This document shows, in pieces, positions 49,710-58,804 of a stretch of DNA of 64,000 nt. How positions within the stretch are numbered: the stretch's first letter is position 1; each line of letters begins with the position of its first letter. Origin of the DNA: Curtobacterium sp. VKM Ac-1376 (GTDB lineage: Bacteria > Actinomycetota > Actinomycetes > Actinomycetales > Microbacteriaceae); assembly GCF_015351025.1 (NCBI RefSeq), contig NZ_JADKRV010000011.1, positions 1-64,000 of the forward strand, read 5' to 3'. The notes beneath the pieces were generated by a model, which saw nothing but the letters and a program-made list of their open reading frames with translations, was not told where the DNA came from and ran no database searches. The translations under genes were made by a program, and so were the position numbers.

Positions 49710-52148
49710 ATGATTTTGACAGGGCCGCAGATCGTGAAGGCAGTAGACGCAGGGGACATCGTCATTGAGCCGTTCCACGAGGCGAACGTCAATCCGAACA
49801 GTTACAACTTCACGCTTGGTTCCACACTCCGCGTATACGACGACGAAGTGCTCGATCCGAGGGCACCCAACGGTTTCCACGAGATGGAGATCCCGATCGA
49901 TGGTCTGGTCCTCGAGCCGGGACGGTTGTACTTGGCACACACGCGGGAGCAACTCGGTGGTCAGGTGTACGCCCCGACCTTCGCCGCGAGGTCTTCCGTG
50001 GCCAGGCTGGGCCTGTTCATCAACCTTTCAGCATCGCTCGGGGACATCGGGTTCGTCGGTCAGTGGACTCTTCAGCTCTACGCGTCGCAGCGGTTACGCG
50101 TGTACCCGGGGATGGCGATCGGTCAGATGATGTGGTGGCGAGCAGAAGGAGCAGTGGACTTGTACGACGGCAAGTACCAGGGGGCTGCGGGCCCGCGGAG
50201 CAGTGACATCCACCTCGACATGGACTTGAAGGAGAGCCGCTGGGCGCTCCCTCGGTTCGGGACAGCGATCGATGCCCAACAGAGCGGGCCGAAGTTCGCA
50301 GCGCTCGCAAAGTGGTCCGAGCACGTGCCCGTGCCGCCCGCCTTCTCGGTTCCCGTCGAGTTCACCGACCGCAGCCTCAAGGCGTCGATGGTCGTCGAAC
50401 TCGAGGACGCGATGACAGATCTTCGTACGACTGTCGGCTCGTACTACTTTGAGGGGCTCACTCGGATCGAACGGATCGCGGCAGGATTCCGGCTGGACGC
50501 CCGTTCGCGCGCGGTGCTGACCGCAGCGATCGACGACTTGCGGGGTGACGCCACGACGCGCTTCGCTGTCCGGTCCTCCGCCGTCGACGAGGACACCTCG
50601 ACGGCGAGCAACGCAGGGGTGTTCTCCTCGGTGCTCGACATCGGCCCCGATGATGAGGTCGTCTCGGCAGTGGAAACGGTCTGGAGGTCCTGGTACGCAG
50701 CCCCGGCAGTGGCAGCGCGAGTGCGCGCCGGAGATTTCTCGGCTCGTCCGCGCATCGGCGTATTCGTCCAGCGCATGATCACGCCTGCCCGCGCCGGTGT
50801 CGCTTTCTCCTCGGAACTGGGTCAGCGGGTCGAGATCTCTTATGTCGACGGTCTAGGAGATGCCCTCATGGCAGGCACCGCAACCGGAACGACCATCACC
50901 GTCGAAGGAGCGGATGCGCCCGACGGGCTCGACGCGGTTACCGCGTTCGTCCGAGGGATCGCGCGGGTCGAGGGGCACGACGTCGATGTCGAATGGGCTG
51001 AGGACGACACGGGCTGCTGGATCGTTCAGGTCCGTCCGGTTACCGCCGCGCTGACGTCTGCGGACCGGAGCGACAACCCGACCTTCGAAGCGTCCTCGCT
51101 CTACGGCGAGGACGCCCCTGCCGTGCCGCTCGGTGACGTCGCATCGATCTACGCCGGCTATGTCGCCAAACGAGGTCCGGCGCACGCGATGGCTCGAGCG
51201 CACGGACTCCAGACCGGCGCTGGTGTCGTACTCCGATTCAACAAGGCCGGACTCGCCGAGGCGGTCGAAACCGGGCGGACAGCGACGCTGCTAGCCACGG
51301 AATCGTCCGAGTTCGTCGCCGACCTCGGGGACACTGTCCGCCAGATCATCGAACCGGTGGACCAGCTCGAAGCGGTCCTCGCACAGGCACTCCACGGCCG
51401 TGCAGACGGCGGCTTCGGCTACGCCGTCGTCCGGGAATTCATCCGCGGCGATGCCGGCGTCATCACCCGTCTGCAGCCCGGCGGCCTACACGTGGAAGTC
51501 TCAACGGAGGGCCTGCTAGCGATGAACCGAGGCACCGCGCACGCGTCGCAGCTGAGCGTCAGCGATGACGGAAGTGTGCTGGAATACGAGGACGTGCCGG
51601 ACGCTTTCGCGAAGACCGTAGAGTCCGAAGCGCGTTCGCTCATTGCGTTCAGCCGGGCGATGGAAGAGAAGTACGGTCCGACGACGCTGGAGTGGGTCAT
51701 CCGCGGTGGCCGTTTGTACTTCACGGACTACTCTCGCACCGACGTCTCCCACGGCGCGATCAGTGCGCAGCGCAACGTCATTGCGCCCGGAACTGCCCAG
51801 GGGCCCGTCGTAGACCTTCGCCCCCATGATGCAGTTCTGTCGCGTCTGTCCGTGGGACCAGCGGTCAGCATCGACCAGAGCGCTGATCTCTCTGGACATG
51901 CAGGGCTCGAAGCGGTGTCCGATCTCATCCGCAACGCACCTCGGAAGCCCATCGTGATCGCCCGTTCGCCGTACGCCGTCCTCTCGGTGTTCCTCGATGA
52001 CGTCGCCGGGTTCCTCTTCGAAGGAGGCTCGAGTCTGTCCCATCTCGGCATCCTGCTTCGGGAGAGTGGCGTCCCCGCCGTCGTCGGAGCGCACGAGGAG
52101 ACCGCCGACGAATACCTCATCGCGAACGGAACGGTGGCGGCCCTGTGA
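49710..52148 (+). CDS. dCTP-deaminase-like domain fused to a PEP-synthase/rifampicin-phosphotransferase-like module
   Basis: 812 residues. Residues 1-190 align with dCTP deaminase (MILTGPQIVKAVDAGDIVIEP, RSSVARLGL at 94-102). Compared with E. coli Dcd, Ser111 and Arg115 are kept (S95, R99), but the catalytic Glu138 is Gln122 and Arg126 is Leu. Residues about 215-450 form a PEP-synthase-type ATP-binding part (RFAVRSSAVDEDTSTAS, VFVQRMITPARAGVAFSSEL, WIVQVRPVT). The last 100 residues are the swivelling His domain (FEGGSSLSHLGILLRESGVPAVVG). I know of no such fusion. It may phosphorylate a substrate held by the deaminase fold. Confidence 0.8.
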   Translation: MILTGPQIVKAVDAGDIVIEPFHEANVNPNSYNFTLGSTLRVYDDEVLDPRAPNGFHEMEIPIDGLVLEPGRLYLAHTREQLGGQVYAPTFAARSSVARLGLFINLSASLGDIGFVGQWTLQLYASQRLRVYPGMAIGQMMWWRAEGAVDLYDGKYQGAAGPRSSDIHLDMDLKESRWALPRFGTAIDAQQSGPKFAALAKWSEHVPVPPAFSVPVEFTDRSLKASMVVELEDAMTDLRTTVGSYYFEGLTRIERIAAGFRLDARSRAVLTAAIDDLRGDATTRFAVRSSAVDEDTSTASNAGVFSSVLDIGPDDEVVSAVETVWRSWYAAPAVAARVRAGDFSARPRIGVFVQRMITPARAGVAFSSELGQRVEISYVDGLGDALMAGTATGTTITVEGADAPDGLDAVTAFVRGIARVEGHDVDVEWAEDDTGCWIVQVRPVTAALTSADRSDNPTFEASSLYGEDAPAVPLGDVASIYAGYVAKRGPAHAMARAHGLQTGAGVVLRFNKAGLAEAVETGRTATLLATESSEFVADLGDTVRQIIEPVDQLEAVLAQALHGRADGGFGYAVVREFIRGDAGVITRLQPGGLHVEVSTEGLLAMNRGTAHASQLSVSDDGSVLEYEDVPDAFAKTVESEARSLIAFSRAMEEKYGPTTLEWVIRGGRLYFTDYSRTDVSHGAISAQRNVIAPGTAQGPVVDLRPHDAVLSRLSVGPAVSIDQSADLSGHAGLEAVSDLIRNAPRKPIVIARSPYAVLSVFLDDVAGFLFEGGSSLSHLGILLRESGVPAVVGAHEETADEYLIANGTVAAL

Positions 52149-53353
52149 ACAACGTCGAACAGGCGCCATTGCTGATCATTGCTGCGCCCGGCCTCGTCGA
52201 CGGCCTCCTGACCACCAACGAGCAACTTGTCGCAAGTGTTCTGACTGTAGGGCTGCCGACAGCAGCGGTTCACGGCCTCGATCACGGGGCTCCGAACACC
52301 CTGATGCTGGACTGGCGAACTGAGGCCGACGAGGAGGTGCTTCTCCGCTCTGCCGACAGCGAGGTACGGCTGCCGTTCGGACGACTCTTCGAGCGGATGC
52401 TGCCCGGTGCCGCCGTCCGGGATGCAGCGGGTTCTGCCGGCTACCACGGGCCGCTGGTGCCGCAGAGCGTGGTTGTCCCTGCAGATCATGGCCGGGCACA
52501 CGTGTGGACCCGCCTCCGGTACAGCGACGACGACGCCGTCTTCATCCGCGTCACGACGCACCCGGTTCCGTTCAGCGGTACCGCTGATCCGGCGTTCATC
52601 GCGATAGTGCGCAGTCTGAACGAGACCCGACACCTGTTCTTGAACAATCACCAGTGCTACTACACCCGCCGATTCCCCGGCGAGGAACTCGAGCACAAAT
52701 ACCTCCTCGACGGCGGCGACATCTGGACGGCCACCCTCGACGTGTACAACGCTATTCGCAGCGGTCTTCTCACCGGATTCGTTCCCGAGTACCACGACGA
52801 GTTCCAAACCTGGGACTACGAGAATCACCTGCATGAAATCGAGGGGCCCGGCGACGAGCAGGGCTACGTGTCATTCATCCCTCTCGTCGGCGGTGGTTAC
52901 ACCGTGAAGCGGAAATGGTTCGGCGCGGATGCCTTCCGCCGCGGGGAACGCATGAGCCGGGAGAACGAGACGATCGACGACTTCGTCGGGTACGTAGCCG
53001 ACCGGATGGGGGTCATCGCACGGCCGCTCCCGCCCTTCCGCCGCGTCAGGTATGACGTCAACTTCGAATCGCTCGCGACCGGCCACGTCTACGGCATCTT
53101 CTTCGATCAGAGCACCATCGATGGTGCCCCTCACCACCGCATGATGCAGTGCGAGCTCGAGTACCTCAGGACCCGGTCTGTCCTCCCGCAGAACGACGAG
53201 GACGTCCTCCGCGAGATGGAATCCATTGCGGAGTGGCTCGAGAGCGTCCTCGGCGCGAGCGGGTTCAAGACGCAGCGCGGCACCTACTCGAAACTCTCGT
53301 TCCTCAAGCAAGCCGTACGGGACGACGCAGCGCTGGGAGCTGTCTATGCCTGA
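52145..53353 (+). CDS. CYTH-like (triphosphate tunnel) protein with N-terminal extension
   Basis: 402 residues. Residues 1-160 form an unrecognised domain beginning PLLIIAAPGLVDG. From about residue 175 a CYTH-type domain is likely: the ExExK signature is present as E181-L-E183-H-K185 (FPGEELEHKYLL), a later charged strand reads MMQCELEYLRTRS, and a C-terminal YSKLSFLKQ supplies another lysine. CYTH enzymes (adenylate cyclase CyaB, thiamine triphosphatase) act on triphosphates with two metals in a tunnel. This suggests handling of a nucleoside or organic triphosphate. It overlaps its neighbours by four and eight bases. Confidence 0.6.
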   Translation: MNNVEQAPLLIIAAPGLVDGLLTTNEQLVASVLTVGLPTAAVHGLDHGAPNTLMLDWRTEADEEVLLRSADSEVRLPFGRLFERMLPGAAVRDAAGSAGYHGPLVPQSVVVPADHGRAHVWTRLRYSDDDAVFIRVTTHPVPFSGTADPAFIAIVRSLNETRHLFLNNHQCYYTRRFPGEELEHKYLLDGGDIWTATLDVYNAIRSGLLTGFVPEYHDEFQTWDYENHLHEIEGPGDEQGYVSFIPLVGGGYTVKRKWFGADAFRRGERMSRENETIDDFVGYVADRMGVIARPLPPFRRVRYDVNFESLATGHVYGIFFDQSTIDGAPHHRMMQCELEYLRTRSVLPQNDEDVLREMESIAEWLESVLGASGFKTQRGTYSKLSFLKQAVRDDAALGAVYA

Positions 53354-54131
53354 GCGGATCCTCGTCCTCTGTGATCTCGACGGGACGCTCTACGAGCGCG
53401 GTGTCCTCGTTCCCGGCGCTGCAGCTGCGATCACGGCCTTACGGGAACGGGCGACCGTGCGTTTCCTGACGAACACTGACTCGACTGCGACCGCCGCGTT
53501 GGCAGATCGACTGCAACAGCTCGGTCTGACCGTCTCGGAAGACGAAGTCTTCACCCCCGTCGTGGCCGCCAGGTCTCGTCTGCGTTCGTGTCGCAGCGCC
53601 GTAGTACTCGCAAACGAGGCAGTCCGTGAAGAGCTCGCCGCAGACTTCGAAACCGTGACGTCCCGTCGCGCGGCCGACGCAGTCATCGTCGGGGACGCTC
53701 GGGACGTCCTCGACTACGCCGCGCTCGATGTTGCGTTCCATGCGCTGCGCAGCGGTGCGATCCTCATCGCCCTGCAGCGCGGAAAGTACTTCCGTGCAGC
53801 GGACGGCGAGCACATCGACACGGGAGCGGTAGTGGCCGCGCTCGAATATGCGGCGGAGGTAGCCGCGGAGACCCTGGGCAAGCCGACCAAGGCGTTCGCC
53901 CAGCTTGCAGTCGACTCGGCGGGGGGACGCGACGCGTACGATCGGATCGTCGTTATCGGCGATGACCGCTCCACCGATATCCTCATGGCGCAGCAGAGCG
54001 GCCTCGATTCGATCCATGTGTTGACGGGCAAGGCTGCCGATCAAGCTGGCCGTACCGACATGCCTGAAGCGGACAGCACCGCCGTGAGCATCGTCGAAGC
54101 TGCTCAACTCGTCGTCGGGGCAGGACGGTGA
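53346..54131 (+). CDS. HAD-superfamily phosphatase, NagD-like
   Basis: 261 residues. Motif I is VLCDLDGTLYERGVLVPGAAAAI, motif II is VRFLTNTDST (the N-T-x-S/T of class IIA HAD enzymes), and the motif IV region is IVVIGDDRSTDILMAQQSGLDSIHVLTG. The cap between motifs II and III matches type IIA. It probably dephosphorylates a sugar phosphate or nucleotide intermediate. It is embedded in the overlapping gene run. Confidence 0.85.
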   Translation: MPERILVLCDLDGTLYERGVLVPGAAAAITALRERATVRFLTNTDSTATAALADRLQQLGLTVSEDEVFTPVVAARSRLRSCRSAVVLANEAVREELAADFETVTSRRAADAVIVGDARDVLDYAALDVAFHALRSGAILIALQRGKYFRAADGEHIDTGAVVAALEYAAEVAAETLGKPTKAFAQLAVDSAGGRDAYDRIVVIGDDRSTDILMAQQSGLDSIHVLTGKAADQAGRTDMPEADSTAVSIVEAAQLVVGAGR

Positions 54132-55756
54132 AGGTCCTCTGGCACATCTGGGACGGAGCAGCAGCATGGATCGTCGACGAGTTAGTGGAACGCGGGCACC
54201 TGCCGACCATCCGGGTGCTCCGCTCACGAGGAGAGTGGGGCGCGGCCTCAGCCCCGTTCCCGAACTGCCAGACGCCGGCAGGCCTTGCGACGCTCCTCAC
54301 CGGCACCACGCCGAGACGACACGGCGTGCACGGCTTCTGGGTCGCCGGCTCCGGGCGACAACGCAAGCAGATGCTCCGCGGGTTCGACGACGGCGTACTG
54401 CAGATACGGCCAGCATGGATCGGCCGGACCAAGAGCGCTGTGTCCGTACATGCCCCCTGGACGCTCACCGCCGATGGTGACCTCCCCTCAGGGACAGTGT
54501 TCGCCATGGACGGACTCAACGCGCGAGTCGAGCGTGAAGGCGCGCTCGAGATTCCCAAGGTGCAGTCCGAGACACCTTTCCCCGACACGGCCAGCCCGGA
54601 CGCGGTGATCCGTCGCATCGGAGACGTCGTCGAACTCGCCGAGAGCTCGGAGACCGTCCAACTCGGGCAGGCCTGGACCCCCGTATGGCGCGAGCCGGGA
54701 CTCGGGCGCTGGTATCGGGCGATGCTCGACCCCGATACCGGCGTCATCACCGTCGCGCGCTCAGGCGCATGGCGCACGCGCATCGTCGGCGCTCCGGACA
54801 CAGTGCGACACGCACGGCGGAGGGAGCGAACGGTCGGACCGTTCCTCGGCGATTCGATGGGCAGTCTCTACCGGAACGGAACGTTCGGACGACGCCTCGC
54901 CGACGGCGGCGACGGCGCAGCTGAAGACATCCTGTTGGAGGCAGCCGAGATCGTGGTCCGCACCATGACGGCCCCCTTCCTCGACCATCCCGACGCGGAC
55001 CTCGGCCTCTGGTACGTGCCCGTGGTCGACGACATCAGCCACGAGGTCGTCGGTCTGCTCGACTCGGACGACCCAGAGATCGCGGACGCGGCATGGGCGG
55101 TCGTGGTCCGCACCTACGAACTCGTCGACTCCTGCCTCGGAAAGATGATCGCCGCGCAGCGACCCGACGGTGTCGTCGTGTCGGCTGATCATGGCATGGC
55201 TCCGATCCGCAGCACCTTCCTGCCCAACGTCGTCCTGCGCTCTGCCGGATTGGCGGTCGCTGACCCGCACGGGGAGGCCGACACCGGATCCTCCGATGTG
55301 TGGTATCACGAGGCCGGCACGGGGCTGGTGCTCGTCAACGCACGGCATCTCGAGAGCGGGTACCTGGACACCGCCGCTGCCACAGAGTCGCTCCGCACCG
55401 CAGTCGAAGCCATCTGTTCCGCGACGGACGGGGAAGGCAGGTCAGCGGTTGTCGCGGTTCTTGATGCCGATGGCAACGCCGTGGAACCGGCGGCAGTATC
55501 GGGCTCCGAAGCCACGTTGGTGTTCCGCTCCGATGTCTTACCCGTGGCGGACCTCCCCGCTGACGACAACCCCTGGCAGGCGCCTCGCCGATCCGCCGCA
55601 CATGTGACTAACGACGGCGACCCGCGTCTTTCTGCCACCTACGTGATCGCATCGCCCGGTTGCACGGCACGTCGTCTCGACCGTGACAACGCAGAGATCG
55701 CCGACCTCGTGAACGCGATGCTCAAGGAGGGGACCACGGTATGCGGATCGCATTGA
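54128..55756 (+). CDS. alkaline-phosphatase-superfamily phosphodiesterase/nucleotide pyrophosphatase
   Basis: 542 residues, no signal peptide. Metal and nucleophile motifs of the NPP type are visible: the first aspartate in WHIWDGAAAWIVDEL, the Thr/Ser nucleophile region PNCQTPAGLATLLTGTTPRRHGVHGF, DDISHEVVG (Asp/His) and VVVSADHGMAP (Asp-His). A cytoplasmic member would cleave a phosphodiester or pyrophosphate link, which fits a pathway handling nucleotide-linked intermediates. It overlaps the HAD gene by ATGA and the kinase gene by 16 bases. Confidence 0.8.
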   Translation: MKVLWHIWDGAAAWIVDELVERGHLPTIRVLRSRGEWGAASAPFPNCQTPAGLATLLTGTTPRRHGVHGFWVAGSGRQRKQMLRGFDDGVLQIRPAWIGRTKSAVSVHAPWTLTADGDLPSGTVFAMDGLNARVEREGALEIPKVQSETPFPDTASPDAVIRRIGDVVELAESSETVQLGQAWTPVWREPGLGRWYRAMLDPDTGVITVARSGAWRTRIVGAPDTVRHARRRERTVGPFLGDSMGSLYRNGTFGRRLADGGDGAAEDILLEAAEIVVRTMTAPFLDHPDADLGLWYVPVVDDISHEVVGLLDSDDPEIADAAWAVVVRTYELVDSCLGKMIAAQRPDGVVVSADHGMAPIRSTFLPNVVLRSAGLAVADPHGEADTGSSDVWYHEAGTGLVLVNARHLESGYLDTAAATESLRTAVEAICSATDGEGRSAVVAVLDADGNAVEPAAVSGSEATLVFRSDVLPVADLPADDNPWQAPRRSAAHVTNDGDPRLSATYVIASPGCTARRLDRDNAEIADLVNAMLKEGTTVCGSH

Positions 55757-56277
55757 TCGGACATTCCGGCGCTGGGAAATCGACCACAGTCGCCTTCCTC
55801 ATCGACGGCCTCGCCTCCCGAGGACTGCGCAGCGAGATCGTCAAGCTCGCGACCCCGCTGTACGAACTCCAGCAGCGATTCCGTTCCGCCGCCGGCGTCG
55901 AGCTTCCGCCAGATGTTCAGGATCAGGTGCTTTTGGAAGACATCGCCGTCCAGCTGCGGCGTCTCAACGAGCGCGCGCTCGCCGACGGCTTCCTGCGACG
56001 GGTCAACGCCTCGGCCGCCGATGTCATCATCAACGACGACCTGCGCGACCCTGACGTGGACGCTGCGGTGCTCCGCGACAACGGGTTCCGGATCGTCCGT
56101 GTGCAAGCGCCCGAAGAGGTACGTCTCCGGCGACTCAAGGCACGCGGCGACATCTCAACGTCAGACGCGTCTTCGCAGGGAATCCACCGCATCCCCGTCG
56201 ACGCGACCCTCACCAACAGCGGAAGCGTCGACGCCCTCCGCTCGCAGATTACAGACCTACTGGAGGTGCTCCTGTGA
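55741..56277 (+). CDS. P-loop nucleoside/nucleotide kinase-like protein
   Basis: 178 residues. Walker A IALIGHSGAGKSTTVAFLIDGLA starts at residue 3. VIINDDLRDPDVDAAVLRDNGFRIVRVQAPEEVRLRRLKARGD is the pattern of deoxynucleoside-monophosphate-kinase/dephospho-CoA-kinase-like enzymes, where the D-D pair and the R-x2-R lid bind phosphates. The substrate is unknown. The gene sits directly before the second dCTP-deaminase-like gene, consistent with nucleotide chemistry. Confidence 0.75.
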   Translation: MRIALIGHSGAGKSTTVAFLIDGLASRGLRSEIVKLATPLYELQQRFRSAAGVELPPDVQDQVLLEDIAVQLRRLNERALADGFLRRVNASAADVIINDDLRDPDVDAAVLRDNGFRIVRVQAPEEVRLRRLKARGDISTSDASSQGIHRIPVDATLTNSGSVDALRSQITDLLEVLL

Positions 56278-56807
56278 TCCTCACCGGTGCGCAAATCGCA
56301 TCCGAACGTCGTGACGGGAGGCTCGTGATCGAACCGTTCGATCCGGCGCGTGTCGAACCGAACAGCTACGGATTCACGTTGGGTGACCGTGTCCTGACGT
56401 ACGAGGAGCAGACGCTCGACCCGAATCGGGCTCCCAATGTCGTCGAGGAGCTCATCGGGGAAGACGGGTACCTCTTCTTGCCCGGTCGGATCTACCTCGC
56501 GTCGACTGTGGAACGGATGGGCAGCGACAACTACGCGGCGACCTTGCACGCTCGACTCTCGACGGCGCTTCTCGGTGTCTGGATCCAGTACTCGGCTCCC
56601 TTGGGGCACTCCGGGGCAGTCATCCCGTGGACACTCGAGATCAAGGTGGCTCACCCGGTGAGGCTCTTCTCCGGCATGCTCATCGGTAAGCTCGCCTTCT
56701 GGTCGATGTACGGCGCGGCGCTTTCGTACCGAGGGAAGTACACCGGCTCCACTGACGTCGTCGCCTCAAAGATCTGGACTGAACGTGCTCCGGAGGCTAC
56801 GCGGTGA
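56274..56807 (+). CDS. dCTP-deaminase-like protein, stand-alone copy
   Basis: 177 residues. It aligns colinearly with the N-terminus of the fusion protein at 49710 (MILTGAQIASERRDGRLVIEP versus MILTGPQIVKAVDAGDIVIEP). Here the catalytic glutamate is kept (E122, equivalent to E. coli Glu138, in WTLEIKV), but the Ser111 and Arg115 equivalents are Leu95 and Leu99 (ARLSTALLG). It ends KYTGSTDVVASKIW, like authentic Dcd tails. The losses complement those of the fused copy, so a mixed trimer with shared active sites is possible. Otherwise both are non-deaminating binders. Confidence 0.8.
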   Translation: MILTGAQIASERRDGRLVIEPFDPARVEPNSYGFTLGDRVLTYEEQTLDPNRAPNVVEELIGEDGYLFLPGRIYLASTVERMGSDNYAATLHARLSTALLGVWIQYSAPLGHSGAVIPWTLEIKVAHPVRLFSGMLIGKLAFWSMYGAALSYRGKYTGSTDVVASKIWTERAPEATR

Positions 56808-58024
56808 AACCAACGCTTGTCGTTCTCGGCACGAACAAGGCTCATGCTGCGGCGGAAGCTGTCCGGGAACGTGACACGGTGGTCGTGACGGAGCCGTGGT
56901 ACGCGGAGGACTTCCGTGCGCACGGCGCCGGAACGGTCGTGGTCGTCGCCGACATAGCCGACACGGAAGCCACCGTGGTTGCGTTGCAGGACACATGTTC
57001 CGCGAGTTCTGTCCGACCAGAAGAAGACGAGCGAATACGGATCCTGGCGACGTCGGAGCGCACCGTCCGGCCGGCAGCGCGCCTCCGTGCAAGGCTGGGC
57101 GTGGAAGGCACATCCCCAGAGATCGCCGTCGGATTCGTCGACAAGGGCGTAATGGCGGATCGACTTCTCGAAGCTGGGGTGCCGATGGCCGCCACTGTCA
57201 CCGTGTCGAGCGCAGAGGACGCTATGGACGCCTTTCAGAGAATTGGCTACCCAGCCGTAGTCAAACCGACAACCGGGAGTGGAAACTCCGGCGTACGTGT
57301 GGTCGAGGACGTAGACGCCGCGTCACGGTTTGCTGAGGCGTACGTCCCTGGGGCGCGGTGGTTGGTGCAGCAACGCCTCCGGGCCGATGCGGAGTACCAT
57401 CTCGACTCGCTCGTCACCGAGGGGCGTCTGGTCGCTCCGATCGCGTCACGTTACTCCGCACCGTGCCTCACCTGGGACGAGGGCTCGTTCCATGGATCGG
57501 AGACGATCAACGCTGACAATGACGAGGCGACCGTAGTCGAGCATCTCGGTGCCGCGGCAGTGCGGGCACTCGGGCTCCTGCAAGGAGTCGTTCACGTCGA
57601 GGTGCTGCGGGTCGGGGATCGCCTCGTTTGTAATGAGATCGCATGCCGCCCCGGAGGCGGAGGCATCGGGCTCGCACTCGACGCGACGCTCGGCCGGTCT
57701 TTCTGGGCGGAGGTAGCGGCGCTGGAACGGACGGGTGTGACCAACATCGACGAGTACGAAAAGCGGCCCGGGTACGGATGGGTAGCACTGTCGACCCGGC
57801 CCGGACGCGTGCTGCAGATGAGTTCACCTGATGAACTCCTCGCCATCGACGGAGTCGAACGGGTGCAGTACACGGTACAGGTCGGAGAGCATGTGCGCAC
57901 AACCGGAGGGGCGTACACCGTCGCTGGCTACTGTCTGACCCGCTCCACCAGTGCCGCCGGTCACGCCGCCGTCCGATCCGCCGTCGAGCGGGAATTCAAA
58001 ATCGAGGTCGACGATGCCGAATAA
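56804..58024 (+). CDS. ATP-grasp ligase (cluster 2)
   Basis: 406 residues, carbamoyl-phosphate-synthase/BacD-like. The pre-grasp part includes FVDKGVMADRLLEAGVPMAATV. The core shows YPAVVKPTTGSGNSGVRVVED, RWLVQQRLRADAEYHLDSLVTEG and VVHVEVLRVGDRLVCNEIACRPGGGGIG, with the lysine, glycine loop and E/N-like metal ligands. It would join a carboxylate to an amine. The start overlaps the deaminase-like gene's stop (ATGA). Confidence 0.87.
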   Translation: MKPTLVVLGTNKAHAAAEAVRERDTVVVTEPWYAEDFRAHGAGTVVVVADIADTEATVVALQDTCSASSVRPEEDERIRILATSERTVRPAARLRARLGVEGTSPEIAVGFVDKGVMADRLLEAGVPMAATVTVSSAEDAMDAFQRIGYPAVVKPTTGSGNSGVRVVEDVDAASRFAEAYVPGARWLVQQRLRADAEYHLDSLVTEGRLVAPIASRYSAPCLTWDEGSFHGSETINADNDEATVVEHLGAAAVRALGLLQGVVHVEVLRVGDRLVCNEIACRPGGGGIGLALDATLGRSFWAEVAALERTGVTNIDEYEKRPGYGWVALSTRPGRVLQMSSPDELLAIDGVERVQYTVQVGEHVRTTGGAYTVAGYCLTRSTSAAGHAAVRSAVEREFKIEVDDAE

Positions 58025-58784
58025 ATCTGCCGTTCGCCGGCTCGCAGTTGTCTCTGACATCCACGGCAACGTCGCCGCCCTTGAAGCTGTCGTCGGTGAC
58101 ATCGCCAGCACCGGGGTGCACGAGGTACTCAACCTCGGCGACGTCGCTTCGGGGGCGCTCTGGCCGGCCGAGACAGTCGAGCTCCTCATGCGCAAGGGTT
58201 GGCGGAGTGTTCGCGGGAACCACGACCGAATAGTCGTCGCCGGCGGACGACTCGGCCTGTCCGACGCTCATGCACGCTCGTCGCTGCGACACGAACAGAT
58301 CGCCTGGATGGCTGCTCTACCTGAACGGATCGACGTCGAGGCCGACATCGTCGCCGTCCACGGTTCGCCGCGCGCAGATGACGAATACCTGACGCATTCG
58401 GTGCAAGACGGCATGCTGCAACCGGCGCTGCCAGCGGAGCTGGCTTTTCGGCTCAATGGAACCCAGGCTGTGGCTGTCCTCTGTGGACACTCGCATTTGC
58501 CCGCCTCTGCGCAGTCCGCCGATGGGACCGCCGTCGTCGGTGCGGGCAGCGTGGGGCTGCAGGCATACGAGGACGATGATCATGCCCGGCCTCATGTCGT
58601 CGAGAACGGGACACCGGACGCGAGCTACGTGCTCCTCGACCTCGAGAGTTCACCGACCGGCACTCGCATCGTCGGCGTGCAACACCGCCGTATCTCGTAT
58701 GATCACGAAGCCGCGGCGCGGCGAGCTGAGATGGTCGGTCGCCCCGAGGTGGCGTTCGCGCTTCGCACCGGCCGGGTGCCCTGA
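58014..58784 (+). CDS. YfcE/MPP-type metallophosphoesterase
   Basis: 256 residues. All motifs of the calcineurin-like fold are visible: VSDIHGNVAALEAVV, LNLGDVASGALWP, VRGNHDRIV, DIVAVHGSP and VLCGHSHLP. It starts inside the end of the ATP-grasp gene (11-base overlap). Along with the HAD and AlkP-type enzymes it is the third phosphoester hydrolase of the operon, so removal of phosphate groups is a repeated need of the pathway or of self-protection. Confidence 0.9.
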   Translation: MPNKSAVRRLAVVSDIHGNVAALEAVVGDIASTGVHEVLNLGDVASGALWPAETVELLMRKGWRSVRGNHDRIVVAGGRLGLSDAHARSSLRHEQIAWMAALPERIDVEADIVAVHGSPRADDEYLTHSVQDGMLQPALPAELAFRLNGTQAVAVLCGHSHLPASAQSADGTAVVGAGSVGLQAYEDDDHARPHVVENGTPDASYVLLDLESSPTGTRIVGVQHRRISYDHEAAARRAEMVGRPEVAFALRTGRVP

Positions 58785-58804
58785 CATCGCCGGAGGCCGT
58801 GGCT

